Shown here one piece after another: positions 46,448 through 54,750 of a stretch of DNA of 64,000 bases; position 1 is the first letter of the stretch, and the number at the start of each line of letters is the position of its first letter. The stretch covers positions 806,001 through 870,000 of the forward strand of contig NZ_CP118247.1 in NCBI RefSeq assembly GCF_028816475.1. Reading direction: 5' to 3'. Source of the stretch: Devosia rhodophyticola (GTDB taxonomy: Bacteria > Pseudomonadota > Alphaproteobacteria > Rhizobiales > Devosiaceae). The position numbers and the translations under genes are program-made. A model generated the notes under the pieces. It made no database searches. It was not told the origin of the DNA and saw only the letters and a program-made list of their open reading frames with translations.

Positions 46448-47295
46448 GCTTGATCATAGGCGCTGAGCAAATGCGGCAGGACCGCCAGATCCATGGTGAT
46501 GGGCTTGTCCGCCGCCATATCCCAGCAAGCAGAAAGTGCGGAGTGGGCGGCAGCAAATCCCAAAATGCGTTTCTTGTTGAATCCGAGGCGGGTCGAAAAG
46601 GCATCGGCCAGTTCGGCAATCCGGCGGGGGTCGGCCGCAAGTTTGGGCATGCCGACAGGATTGCGGAAAATATTGGCCACTTCGTATGTCGGGTCGCCCA
46701 GGAGGCCCTTGGGGTCGATTGCCAGCCAGCCGCGCGAAGAGGAAAGTACGTTGTCATGATGCAGGTCGCCATGTAGCGCCACCTGGGCGGACGGCTTGTC
46801 GAACAGCTTTAGTGCAACCCCAGTGGCGCGTGCATAAAGATCTCGTGCCGTATGGGGCCAATCGCGCGCTTCTGCCTCAAACAGGGCAGAAAAACTTTCA
46901 CGTAGCGGGATCAATTGGGGTGGCGGTGTATCACGTGGGCGATGCAATTGACCGATGATGGTGCAAAGCGCGATGGTGCTTTCTGCATCCCGGCCAGCCC
47001 GGACCGGCTCGGCCAAAGTGCCACCGTCGAGCCATTCCATGAATGTGGTATCGCCATGGGTGTCAAAGATGGCGGCAGCGCCATTGCCGCCATACCAGTT
47101 CATCAGAGCCGCACCACGTTTTTCGTCCTCGCCAATGTCGGGCTTGAGGATTTTGAGCGCGGCGAAATTGCGACCGTTTTGTTCAACTTTGAAAACCCAG
47201 CTGGTCGCGGTTTCGGCAACCGGAGTCGAGCGGGTGAGTGACCAGCGGATCATGGCGCGACTAAGGGCGGTTTCGGCGGGTGACTGGTTCATCAT
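46444..47295 (-). CDS. Aminoglycoside/hydroxyurea phosphotransferase-family kinase (APH(6)-like)
   Basis: A 283-residue protein-kinase-like enzyme. ATSWVFKVEQNGRNFAALKIL has the ATP-binding Lys. HGDLHHDNVLSS is the Brenner catalytic loop, with Asp and Asn, and AIDPKGLLGDPTYEVANIF supplies the metal-binding DP-type motif. The family includes APH(6) streptomycin kinases, but a chromosomal member without a mobile context could be a housekeeping small-molecule kinase. No resistance phenotype should be assumed. Confidence 0.88.
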   Translation of the reverse strand: MMNQSPAETALSRAMIRWSLTRSTPVAETATSWVFKVEQNGRNFAALKILKPDIGEDEKRGAALMNWYGGNGAAAIFDTHGDTTFMEWLDGGTLAEPVRAGRDAESTIALCTIIGQLHRPRDTPPPQLIPLRESFSALFEAEARDWPHTARDLYARATGVALKLFDKPSAQVALHGDLHHDNVLSSSRGWLAIDPKGLLGDPTYEVANIFRNPVGMPKLAADPRRIAELADAFSTRLGFNKKRILGFAAAHSALSACWDMAADKPITMDLAVLPHLLSAYDQA

Positions 47296-47530
47296 TCAAC
47301 ATTAAAGCAGAAATGGGGTTTTGGTTCGAGATCGCGCCACGGATGACAGCGATCAACGCAGCATGGGGGTGGAAGGTTACTGAGGCGTAACTTTTGGTTA
47401 GCCATAAGGCTTGGCAGAGGGGTAACCGTGATTTTTGTGCGTCTTGTCGCGCAAACACTTCTTAAACACCGGCCGTGCCAGTCTCATGGCGACGCAAAAG
47501 ACAGCGCCCGACACATCTGGAGGGACTGGC

Positions 47531-47701
47531 ATGGCCGACATAGACGCGCATTCAGATCAAGCCAAAGACATAGACCCGGCCGTTGCCAAGGCGCGGCGGA
47601 TGCCAATAATTACGCAATTGTTTAACGGCGTAGCCGGACTTTTGACACTTCTGATCGGCGGTATCGTCGTCTTGATCGTGGTCTTGTGGAAAGCGCCCTG
47701 A
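47531..47701 (+). CDS. Small single-helix membrane protein
   Basis: A 56-residue protein (MADIDAHSDQAKDIDPAVA start) with one C-terminal membrane helix (FNGVAGLLTLLIGGIVVLIVVLWK). GGAGGG 6 bp before ATG 47531 is a strong ribosome site and decides this start over earlier in-frame ATGs. The family is not known. It is convergent with uxaC. Confidence 0.6.
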   Translation: MADIDAHSDQAKDIDPAVAKARRMPIITQLFNGVAGLLTLLIGGIVVLIVVLWKAP

Positions 47702-47702
47702 C

Positions 47703-49124
47703 CTAAGATATGCGGTAGGCGTCCTTGGCCGCCTGATAGCTTAGATGCCCCGCAATATCACGGGCCGCTTCCTTTGATAGCCGATGTTCGGCAACCCATC
47801 GAGCCAGAAAGCCGCAAACCTCACGGCGCCAGACATCGTGGCGCGCTGGAATGGACAACAGGGCGCGGGTATCGTCGTTAAAACCCGCCAAATTGTAAAA
47901 TCCGGCGGTTTCAACCACCTGATCGAGATAGCGCCGAATGCCCTGAGGGCTATCGTGGAACCACCATGGCGGGCCGATCATCAGTGAAGGCCAATAGCCT
48001 GCCATTGGTGCCAATTCGCGCGCATAAGTAGTCTCATCGAGAACGAACATCAGCAGGCGCAGGTTTGGTTCGTTTCCAAAGCGGCCCAACAAGGGGCGCA
48101 GACCATTGCCGTAGTCGGTCGCGGTTGGAATATCGGCACCAAGGTCTGCACCGCGCTCGGCAAACAGCAATGGATCGGTATTGCGGGCGGAACCGGCATG
48201 AATTTGCATGACCATGCCGTCTTCAACCGACAGCATTGCCATTTCGGTCAGCATCTGGGCGCGGAACAATTGGGCGTCTGCGGCGTCGTGTTGTCCCGAC
48301 AGGATTTTGTCGAGCAACGTCTGCTTTTCGGACATTGGCAGATCGGCGGTCATGGCATTGGGCACGCCGTGATCGGTTGCGACGGCTCCGAACTGTCGGA
48401 AGGTTTGGCGGCGCTGGCGATGGGCATTGATCAGCCCTGCCCACGAACTGATGTCCTCACCCGTCAAAGCGGCGAAGCGGTGAAGGTTTTCAACGATGGC
48501 GGGACGGCTGGGATCGGTCACATCATCGGGGCGATAGGTGGTACGGACCCTGCCGATCATCCCCCGCTCCAGCATTGTGCTGTGGTGGGTTAGCGGATCT
48601 AGGGCAAATTCGGTGGTGGCGATGACCTCAACATTGGCACGGTCGAGAAGAGCCAGCGGCAGCAAATCAGCGTCGCCAAGGCGGGCCGCAATCTGCTGGT
48701 AAATTTTGTCGGCTGTCTCGGAATTGAGGGGCGTTTCTATGCCAAAGGCAAATTGGAGGGAATGATCAATCCAGAGACGTGACGGTGTACCGGCGAACAG
48801 GTGATAGTTGGCAGCCAACAAACGCCATGCACTCTGCGGGTCAGCAACCGGCTTGCCATCCTTTCGGGGTACGCCAAGGTCGTCATAGCTCAGCCCACGG
48901 CTGCGCAGAAGGCGAAGCACATAGTGATCGGGCGTCAGGAACAGTGCGCTCGGATCCGAAAATCGCTGGTTTTTGGCGAACCAAGAGGGATCAGTATGAC
49001 CATGGGGGCTAATAATCGGCAGCGCGGTGATGCTGTCATATAGCTCGCGCGAAATCGAGCGCAAAGGCTCGGCTGCTGGAAACAATCGATCAGGATGCAA
49101 ATGCTGGTTCATGGCGCCATTCAT
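47703..49124 (-). CDS. uxaC: Glucuronate isomerase
   Basis: A 473-residue UxaC, converting D-glucuronate to D-fructuronate or D-galacturonate to D-tagaturonate, the entry step of hexuronate breakdown. ISPHGHTDPSWFA holds metal-binding His residues, with the amidohydrolase-fold barrel running through QIHAGSARN and the C-terminal GFNDDTRALLSIPARHDVWRREVCGFLARWVAE. Length is normal. The start is uncertain: ATG 49124 (MNGAMNQHL) and 49112 are close; the frame is open to 49148. No other hexuronate genes are adjacent. Confidence 0.93.
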   Translation of the reverse strand: MNGAMNQHLHPDRLFPAAEPLRSISRELYDSITALPIISPHGHTDPSWFAKNQRFSDPSALFLTPDHYVLRLLRSRGLSYDDLGVPRKDGKPVADPQSAWRLLAANYHLFAGTPSRLWIDHSLQFAFGIETPLNSETADKIYQQIAARLGDADLLPLALLDRANVEVIATTEFALDPLTHHSTMLERGMIGRVRTTYRPDDVTDPSRPAIVENLHRFAALTGEDISSWAGLINAHRQRRQTFRQFGAVATDHGVPNAMTADLPMSEKQTLLDKILSGQHDAADAQLFRAQMLTEMAMLSVEDGMVMQIHAGSARNTDPLLFAERGADLGADIPTATDYGNGLRPLLGRFGNEPNLRLLMFVLDETTYARELAPMAGYWPSLMIGPPWWFHDSPQGIRRYLDQVVETAGFYNLAGFNDDTRALLSIPARHDVWRREVCGFLARWVAEHRLSKEAARDIAGHLSYQAAKDAYRIS

Positions 49125-49294
49125 GGCAGAGGTTCCGGGGACGGTCAATAACTACCATACAAGATGCAATGTCACTCGTTCAGTAAATTTTGACTCTAAT
49201 TGAAAGCCTCCAACCCGGTGATCGATAGCCACGCTAGGCTGATGCCGGTGGGGCGTCGAAATGGGCACCGTCGAAATATCAGATGGAGGATCTG

Positions 49295-49435
49295 ATGGTC
49301 ATCAATTCAGGAGTTTATCTGCGCGGCAAGACTCGGCCGCAGGTGCATTATCGGTTGATTATGCTGGCCGCGTCAGTGGTCGCTGCGACCAGCATTGTGG
49401 GCGCAGCGGCAGCAATCATGGTGATTTTGGCCTGA
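49295..49435 (+). CDS. 46-residue membrane microprotein
   Basis: A short frame, MVINSGVYLRGKTRPQVHYR, then a membrane helix LIMLAASVVAATSIVGAAAAIMVILA to the stop. GGAGG 5 bp before ATG 49295 is a near-ideal ribosome site. Its last bases touch the end of the DUF6894 gene on the other strand. No family is known; being so short it could be missed by gene callers. Confidence 0.5.
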   Translation: MVINSGVYLRGKTRPQVHYRLIMLAASVVAATSIVGAAAAIMVILA

Positions 49436-49729
49436 TCAATGCAGCGTCGGCGGCTTGAGCAGTTCTTCGGCGTCCAGCGTACCCGGCTTGGAAGCAGATG
49501 CCCAAAAAACGATATAGAGAACCTCAACGCCCTCTTCGTCGACTATCTCGATACAACGGGCGGCATTGGGCTTTTCACCGTTTTCGAGCGCACGCGAAAG
49601 CATGGTTCGACCAATATCGGCGGCCTGTTCGTGTGCCGCCTCAACATCGGGCAGGTCCTGACCGATCTCATCGACCACAAAGTCATCGTCTGTCCGGTAG
49701 TGGAAGAAAAAACGCGGCACTGGCTGCAC
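49436..49729 (-). CDS. DUF6894-family small protein
   Basis: A 97-residue soluble acidic protein, opened by PRFFFHYRTDDDFVVDEIGQDLPDVEAAHEQA, the usual DUF6894 form (FFFxx...D..G.DLPDxEAA), and ending VEVLYIVFWASASKPGTL. The function of the family, common in Rhizobiales, is unknown. It follows the CurA-like gene on the same strand but 224 bp apart. Confidence 0.75.
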   Translation of the reverse strand: MQPVPRFFFHYRTDDDFVVDEIGQDLPDVEAAHEQAADIGRTMLSRALENGEKPNAARCIEIVDEEGVEVLYIVFWASASKPGTLDAEELLKPPTLH

Positions 49730-49953
49730 TCCATTGACTGTTCAGGATAAACCCGACGAAACCGCTATTGGTTGCTTTCAATAGGATCGAAGCTCTGAAC
49801 AGGTGGTGATTGTGACTTGTGGAACAGCGTTTGGCCAGTGTTACACCGCAATTTTTGCATGGATTGACCGGCATTTAGACAAATGGCGGTCAACGAGAAT
49901 GTTAGCCCCGGGTCGGTGCCGCGAAGATTTCTTTCGCGTTGTTTTGGGCAGGT

Positions 49954-50991
49954 TTAGTATGAATTGCCGACGCGAATAACCCTTTTGCCAAAGGCCTCTC
50001 CGTTCAAAAGGCCAACGAATGCCTGTGGGGCCCGTTCCAGCCCATCGATGACTTCTTCGCGATAATGAATGCGGCCCGCTTCGACCCAGGCGTTCATTTC
50101 CTTGGCGAACTCGGGGTACAGATGGCCAAAATCTTCAAAGATGATGAAGCCGCGCATGGTGATGCGTTTACGCAGGATCAGTCCCATCAACCAGTTCAGT
50201 CGGTCCGGGCCTTCCGGCAGGCCGGTCGCGTTATATTGAGAAATCAGACCGCAAACCGGCACGCGAGCGTTGGTGTTGAGTTGGCCGAGAACGGCATCGA
50301 GCACCTGCCCGCCAATGTTCTCAAAATAGACATCTATACCGTCGGGTGTTGCGGCCTTTAACCGGTCAACAAAATCATCGGCCTTGTAGTCTATGCAGGC
50401 GTCAAAACCGAGGGAGTTGACGGCATAGTCGCATTTAACTTTTCCGCCAGCGATACCGACGACGCGGCAGCCCAGGATTTTTCCAATCTGCCCAACTGTG
50501 GCGCCGACGGGTCCGGTTGCGCCACCTACCACGATGGTTTCACCCGGTTTCGGAGCGCCAATCTGTTTAAGACCAGCCCAAGCGGTAAAGCCGGGCATGC
50601 CCATAACCCCCAGCGCCCACGAGGGATGTTTGGGGTCGCGACCTAGATTGGCTACGCCCTTGCCTTCGGAAACGGCATAGTCTTGCCAACCATTGAAGCT
50701 TAGGGCCCAGTCACCCGACGCAAAGCCCTCAAGATTGGAAGAAACGACCTGTGAAACCGTGCCGCCGACCATCACTTCATCAATGCCAACCGGTGGCGCG
50801 TAGGATGGCGCATCACTCATACGGCCTCGCATATAGGGGTCGAGCGAAAGGTACTCAGTGCGCAGCAGCATTTGCCCAGCCTGCGGCTCGGGAACTTCGA
50901 CGGTTTCCAAGCGTAGGGTTGATTCCGTTGGCTCACCCTCGGGCCGCTCAGCCAGTACAAGGCGGCGATTTGTTGTGTTGGATTGGGTCAT
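49954..50991 (-). CDS. NADP-dependent oxidoreductase (CurA / prostaglandin reductase-like)
   Basis: A 345-residue medium-chain reductase without catalytic zinc. LSLDPYMRGRMSD is the signature for the CurA/PTGR1 alkenal reductases, VVGGATGPVGATVGQIGKILG is the NADP Rossmann motif, and IDVYFENIGGQVLDAVL is conserved. It reduces activated C=C bonds in enones and alkenals. A TetR-type palindrome 28 bp upstream of the start suggests induction by electrophiles (inference). Its promoter region borders the mobile region starting near 51.1 kb. Confidence 0.93.
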   Translation of the reverse strand: MTQSNTTNRRLVLAERPEGEPTESTLRLETVEVPEPQAGQMLLRTEYLSLDPYMRGRMSDAPSYAPPVGIDEVMVGGTVSQVVSSNLEGFASGDWALSFNGWQDYAVSEGKGVANLGRDPKHPSWALGVMGMPGFTAWAGLKQIGAPKPGETIVVGGATGPVGATVGQIGKILGCRVVGIAGGKVKCDYAVNSLGFDACIDYKADDFVDRLKAATPDGIDVYFENIGGQVLDAVLGQLNTNARVPVCGLISQYNATGLPEGPDRLNWLMGLILRKRITMRGFIIFEDFGHLYPEFAKEMNAWVEAGRIHYREEVIDGLERAPQAFVGLLNGEAFGKRVIRVGNSY

Positions 50992-51018
50992 AGTCTTTCC
51001 GTTTCGTGGTTAGTCGAA

Positions 51019-51035
51019 CTAGACCAATCGTCTAG
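51019..51035. promoter_or_regulatory. TetR-type palindrome upstream of the CurA-like gene
   Basis: CTAGACCAATCGTCTAG: perfect 6-bp arms around a 5-bp centre, 28 bp before the reductase start. TAGAC-N5-GTCTA resembles operators of NemR-like TetR proteins controlling ene reductases. No TetR gene is nearby. Confidence 0.6.
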
Positions 51036-51103
51036 AACTGGCAAATTCGCATCAAATCGCCGATGCCGGAACAAAAATTGTGCAGAAGACGAGGAGAAGA
51101 AAC

Positions 51104-51124
51104 GGTGCGGGGACCGGAGTCGAA
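51104..51124 (-). repeat. Partial tRNA 3' end, candidate attachment-site remnant
   Basis: Read on the minus strand, the 21 bases resemble the end of a tRNA: T loop TTCGACT, the 3' T-stem strand, acceptor half ending CCCCGCA, then CC. Alphaproteobacterial tRNA-Leu genes end like this (recollection). The 5' two thirds of a tRNA are absent. It marks the left edge of the mobile region. Confidence 0.5.
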
Positions 51125-51179
51125 TTAACGCTTTAACTACATGATATTCAACGATCAAATGTTAGAAATTGTTCTTTGT

Positions 51180-51198
51180 ACCCCCAATTACACCCCCA
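51180..51198 (+). repeat. Left copy of ACCCCCA-type repeat
   Basis: ACCCCCAATTACACCCCCA, two ACCCCCA units 12 bp apart. It matches 61501-61519 in 17 of 19 positions, in the same orientation, and is probably an integrase arm-type site. Confidence 0.6.
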
Positions 51199-51279
51199 TC
51201 TGCTAAATCTTCGTCCCAAATTTCGCGATTGGGGCCACCTAATTTGAACGGCAACAACACTGGCTTCGTGCGTGAAAAT

Positions 51280-52482
51280 TCAGTCCGCTCGAACAAGCGA
51301 GGCGGACGTGGGGTCGTAGGTGTAATCGGTGATCGTTCCGTCCTTTATCCGCTCCACCGCTTCATCGATGACGAACAATGGCACCAGAAACCATTCGCGC
51401 GGGACAACGGGGTTACCGAACCGGTCAGAAATGGTGAGGTCCATGCGCGCGGGTGCGAACACCTGGTGGATCAGGTTTTCCAGCTTTGACCGGTTGATGT
51501 TGAACAGGCGGTAGGTGGCCACGACTTCGACATCGGCGAGGAGAAAGGTGGCATCGAGATTGGCATTGGCGATGCGGTGCTGAACGTCGCCGCCGGTTAC
51601 CCCAATCTTGTGCAGAAGTTCGCGGTGTTGGGCAACATAGGGTTCGTCAGACTTACTGCGCAGCACGTAAATGGTGCCACTGGCCAGGTCGTCATCCTCA
51701 TTCGTATCGGCGAAAAGCGGTCCCGCATTCGGTTCAGTTATTCGCCGCCCACCTTCGTCCTTGTACAGCGCCCGTTGAAGCGATCGCAGCAGCAGATTGC
51801 TTTCGGTGCCGTTGGAATAGACCACCCGTAGCCGGGCGTCGGTTTCGCCATTGGGGGCCTTGATCGTCTCGCCCACCTCGGCGACATAGGCGACTTGTCC
51901 GCTCAAAATGAAGAACTGGCCCTGAGTGATGTCAGCCTTGAGAAAACCGGCGTCTTTGACGAAGGGGCGCGTGACCCGGGTGCCAACATCAAGGTCGTGC
52001 TGGACAGTGTCGAACAGCGGCTCGAACCTTTCGAAGTCCTCACATTTGTCGCGGTTGGCGATTTCCTCGGCGGCCTTTTTCTCGGCGCCCGAACGGACGA
52101 AACGTAAGTTGGTAACGTCGTCGTCACCGGCGCTATCGACGCCGAGTTCTGCTAGCAACGCGTCATCGTCGAGATCGTCAACCGGCGCCAATGGTGCTTC
52201 GTTGGCGTCAAGAAGCCCTTGGTGATCGAGCGGTTCGAGCAATGCCCGACAATCGGACAGCTCGCGCAACCTATCGAGGCGCACGGCATAAAGGCGCTCA
52301 AAAATGTCCCGCTCTTCGCCATGTTGGGGCACCCTGCCCTTTTCTTCGACGAAACGTTGGATGTCTTCGAAGCCCGCAATGATACGCTCTTCTTTCGGAG
52401 AGCGGGCGGTGTGCTTGACGGGCTCGACCTCGACACCAAGTTCGCCCAGCAGCGCGTCGTCTTCGTCGGTGAATTTAGACAC
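51280..52482 (-). CDS. GIY-YIG (T5orf172-like) nuclease of the methylase-helicase operon
   Basis: A 400-residue protein. Residues 8-17 DDALLGELGV and 106-115 DDALLAELGV are an internal repeat of an acidic motif. Residues about 36-77 (FEDIQRFVEEKGRVP onward) form a helical GRxP module. The C-terminal nuclease domain begins GTIYVLRS at 269 and has KIGVT at 292-296, Arg303, Glu335 and EWF at 363-365, in the T5orf172/Mug113 style of GIY-YIG folds. The catalytic detail is inferred. It is the last gene of the operon; its start overlaps the helicase stop by 8 bp. It is the only clear nuclease in the operon and so the likely cleavage subunit. Confidence 0.8.
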   Translation of the reverse strand: MSKFTDEDDALLGELGVEVEPVKHTARSPKEERIIAGFEDIQRFVEEKGRVPQHGEERDIFERLYAVRLDRLRELSDCRALLEPLDHQGLLDANEAPLAPVDDLDDDALLAELGVDSAGDDDVTNLRFVRSGAEKKAAEEIANRDKCEDFERFEPLFDTVQHDLDVGTRVTRPFVKDAGFLKADITQGQFFILSGQVAYVAEVGETIKAPNGETDARLRVVYSNGTESNLLLRSLQRALYKDEGGRRITEPNAGPLFADTNEDDDLASGTIYVLRSKSDEPYVAQHRELLHKIGVTGGDVQHRIANANLDATFLLADVEVVATYRLFNINRSKLENLIHQVFAPARMDLTISDRFGNPVVPREWFLVPLFVIDEAVERIKDGTITDYTYDPTSASLVRAD

Positions 52483-54541
52483 GGGCGGCCTCGGCCTTCA
52501 TGCGGGCAAGAAAAGCGACGCCTTCGGCCATGCGCTTTTCCCACGGGTCCTGCGCCGTGATGGAGGGCAACCGCCCACGCTCCTGTTTGAAGCGCAAGGC
52601 ACGGCGCGCCAGTTCGCGCGCTTCCTCAGGCGTCAGGCTGGCCTTCTTGCCCGCGATGACAGCGGCAACCTGCTTGAGGCTTTCTTCGCTCATGGCTTTG
52701 GCGAGGATCGCATAGGCTTCGCCGAAGGGATTGATGCGGTCGATCAGGTCAATGTCGAGTTCTTTGACGCTCATGGCAAACCGGCGCACGCCCTGGATAA
52801 ATGCGGTGTTGAGCGTTTCCTCGGTCTCTCCGCCGACAGCGGGACCGCCGACCAACGCGCCCTTGGCTTGCTGGGTGACGTTCAGTGCGGCAATGGCGTG
52901 CTGACGGATCGCTTCCTGGTCTTCTTCGTCGCGCTCGGGGTAAAGGTCCTTGATAATCTTGCCCATGCGAAGCTGAGTCAATTCCTCGGGCACAACCTCG
53001 CTGTCGAACAAGCCCCGTTCGATATTGCGCTTGTCTTGGACGAAGGTAGCGATCACCTCGTTGAGGTCCTCGCGGCAGATGCGCTTGGCTTCCTCGCTTT
53101 TTGGTTCTGCCAGACCTTTGATTTCGATCTGGATGCGGCCCGTCTCGTCGTTGAAGCCGATATTGGCTTTGTTGGGATCGTAACCGCCCTCGCCATAATC
53201 GAAGCCCGGCGCGGCTTCGTTGTTGGGGTTCTTCGGCCTGAACTCAAAGCGCGGGGTCAGCACCTGCTCCATCAACAGGCTGGCGGCAATGGCCTTGAGG
53301 GTATCGTTGACCGCCTCGGTGACGGTTTCGCTGCTGGCGTCGGGTTCGGCGATCAGGTTGCTGAAGCGCGCGCGGGTTTTGCCAGGGGCGTCGCGCGTGG
53401 CGCGGCCGATGATCTGGACAATTTCGGTCAGGCTGGACCGGTAGCCGATGGTCAGGGCGTGCTCGCACCAGATCCAGTCAAATCCTTCCTTGGCCATGCC
53501 CAGCGCAATGATGATATCGAAATGGTCGCGGTTGTGCTTCTGCGTTGGGTCCTTGAGGGCGGCGGAGACGACGTCGCGCTTGCCGGGATCGTCGGTTACC
53601 AGATCGGCAATGCGGAGCAGTTTGCCGGTTGCGGTTTTGACCAATTGGAAGCCGGTTTGGGCATCAACGCCTTCCCAGGTGCCGAGCGCATCAATGATGT
53701 GTTCGACTTCGCGGATTTTGTCTTTGGTGCTTTCGCGCGCATTAACGTTTGGAATGTGAATAATGGTTTTTTCGTTGGGGTCCAACACTTTGAGAATATC
53801 GTCGGCATAGGCACCGGAATAGAAAAAATAGCCGATGTCGAGGCGCTTTAGATATTGGTAGCCGTTGAGTTGTTGGTAATAGGTGTAGGTAACCGTTTCG
53901 AACTTGTCCTCGTCGGTTGGCGAGAGCACGGCTTCGGAATCGCCGCGGAAATAGGAGCCGGTCATGGCGACCAGATGCACTTTGCCGCGGGCGATAAACG
54001 CGCCGAGATGGGCGCCCAGCTTGTTGTCCGGATTGGACGAAACGTGGTGAAATTCGTCCACGGCGATCAGCCGGTCGTCGAAGGCCTCGATGCCGAAGCG
54101 GTCGACGGCAAACCGAAACGTGGCATGGGTACACACCAGAATTCGATCGTTACTCTCGAGAAAAGCGCGCACCGAATTGACCTTGCCGCCATCCTCGCCG
54201 GGGGCGTTGCACAGGTTCCATTTCGGCACCACCGCCCAATCGGCCCAGAAGCCATGTTGGCTCAAGGGTTCATCGTTAAAGCTGGACCCGATGGATTTTT
54301 CGGGCACGACGATGATGGCCTGCTTGAGGCCCTGATTATGGAGCTTGTCGAGCGCCACGAACATGAGCGCGCGGCTCTTGCCCGAGGCGGGTGGCGATTT
54401 GATCAGCAGATATTGCTCGCCGCGATGGTCATAGACACACTCCTGCATTGGACGCATGCCAAGTTCGTTGGATTGGGTCGATGTGCCATTGCGGGCATAG
54501 GAGACCGAAACGGAGGGGACGGCTTTGGTTTCGATGCTCAT
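52475..54541 (-). CDS. DExH superfamily 2 helicase/translocase
   Basis: A 688-residue SF2 ATPase. Walker A PPASGKSRAL is at about 49-58, DEFHH at 162-166, motif III-like AMTGSYFRG near 192, and motif VI IVQIIGRATRDAPGK around 374-388. The layout resembles type I/III restriction translocases and related helicases rather than RecQ. After the motor domains comes a long specific C-terminal region ending in a helical GRxP module (RFKQERGRLP from residue 650) like that in the nuclease partner. ATG 54541 overlaps the stop of the small upstream gene (ATGA). It probably translocates DNA for the system. Confidence 0.88.
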   Translation of the reverse strand: MSIETKAVPSVSVSYARNGTSTQSNELGMRPMQECVYDHRGEQYLLIKSPPASGKSRALMFVALDKLHNQGLKQAIIVVPEKSIGSSFNDEPLSQHGFWADWAVVPKWNLCNAPGEDGGKVNSVRAFLESNDRILVCTHATFRFAVDRFGIEAFDDRLIAVDEFHHVSSNPDNKLGAHLGAFIARGKVHLVAMTGSYFRGDSEAVLSPTDEDKFETVTYTYYQQLNGYQYLKRLDIGYFFYSGAYADDILKVLDPNEKTIIHIPNVNARESTKDKIREVEHIIDALGTWEGVDAQTGFQLVKTATGKLLRIADLVTDDPGKRDVVSAALKDPTQKHNRDHFDIIIALGMAKEGFDWIWCEHALTIGYRSSLTEIVQIIGRATRDAPGKTRARFSNLIAEPDASSETVTEAVNDTLKAIAASLLMEQVLTPRFEFRPKNPNNEAAPGFDYGEGGYDPNKANIGFNDETGRIQIEIKGLAEPKSEEAKRICREDLNEVIATFVQDKRNIERGLFDSEVVPEELTQLRMGKIIKDLYPERDEEDQEAIRQHAIAALNVTQQAKGALVGGPAVGGETEETLNTAFIQGVRRFAMSVKELDIDLIDRINPFGEAYAILAKAMSEESLKQVAAVIAGKKASLTPEEARELARRALRFKQERGRLPSITAQDPWEKRMAEGVAFLARMKAEAARV

Positions 54542-54750
54542 GGCTTGTCCTTGCTGAAATGGTCCTGGAAGGCGCGCACGCTGCCATAGGTTTCGACCAC
54601 GCGGGTCTGTACTTTGCGCATCATGTCGGCGCCGCGCTCGGGCCAGCTGTGATGTTCGAACATTTTGGCATAGTCGCCACTAAAATGGGTTTTGGCGATC
54701 GTGGAAATAGCCTTGGCGTCGCCCCCGGGTTGGTAAGTGCGGTCAACCAT
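54538..54750 (-). CDS. 70-residue protein of the methylase-helicase operon
   Basis: A small, soluble, basic protein: MVDRTYQPGGDAKAISTIAK to start, then HFSGDYAKMFEHHSWPERGA and VVETYGSVRAFQDHF. No family is known to me. It overlaps the methylase stop by 8 bp and the helicase start by 4 bp, so translation is linked on both sides; that, with sensible codon use, supports it as real. The frame is open far upstream but that part lies inside the methylase gene. It may be an adaptor or a regulator, for instance joining methylase and motor (inference). Confidence 0.75.
   Translation of the reverse strand: MVDRTYQPGGDAKAISTIAKTHFSGDYAKMFEHHSWPERGADMMRKVQTRVVETYGSVRAFQDHFSKDKP

Noticed and set aside
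46444..47295. Antibiotic resistance gene on a mobile element
   Set aside because: APH(6)-like kinase fold only, in ordinary chromosomal context; a resistance function is not supported by sequence alone.
52304..53851. Long plus-strand frame (515 codons) opposite the helicase
   Set aside because: It is the antisense shadow of the helicase gene; no family motifs and no ribosome site.
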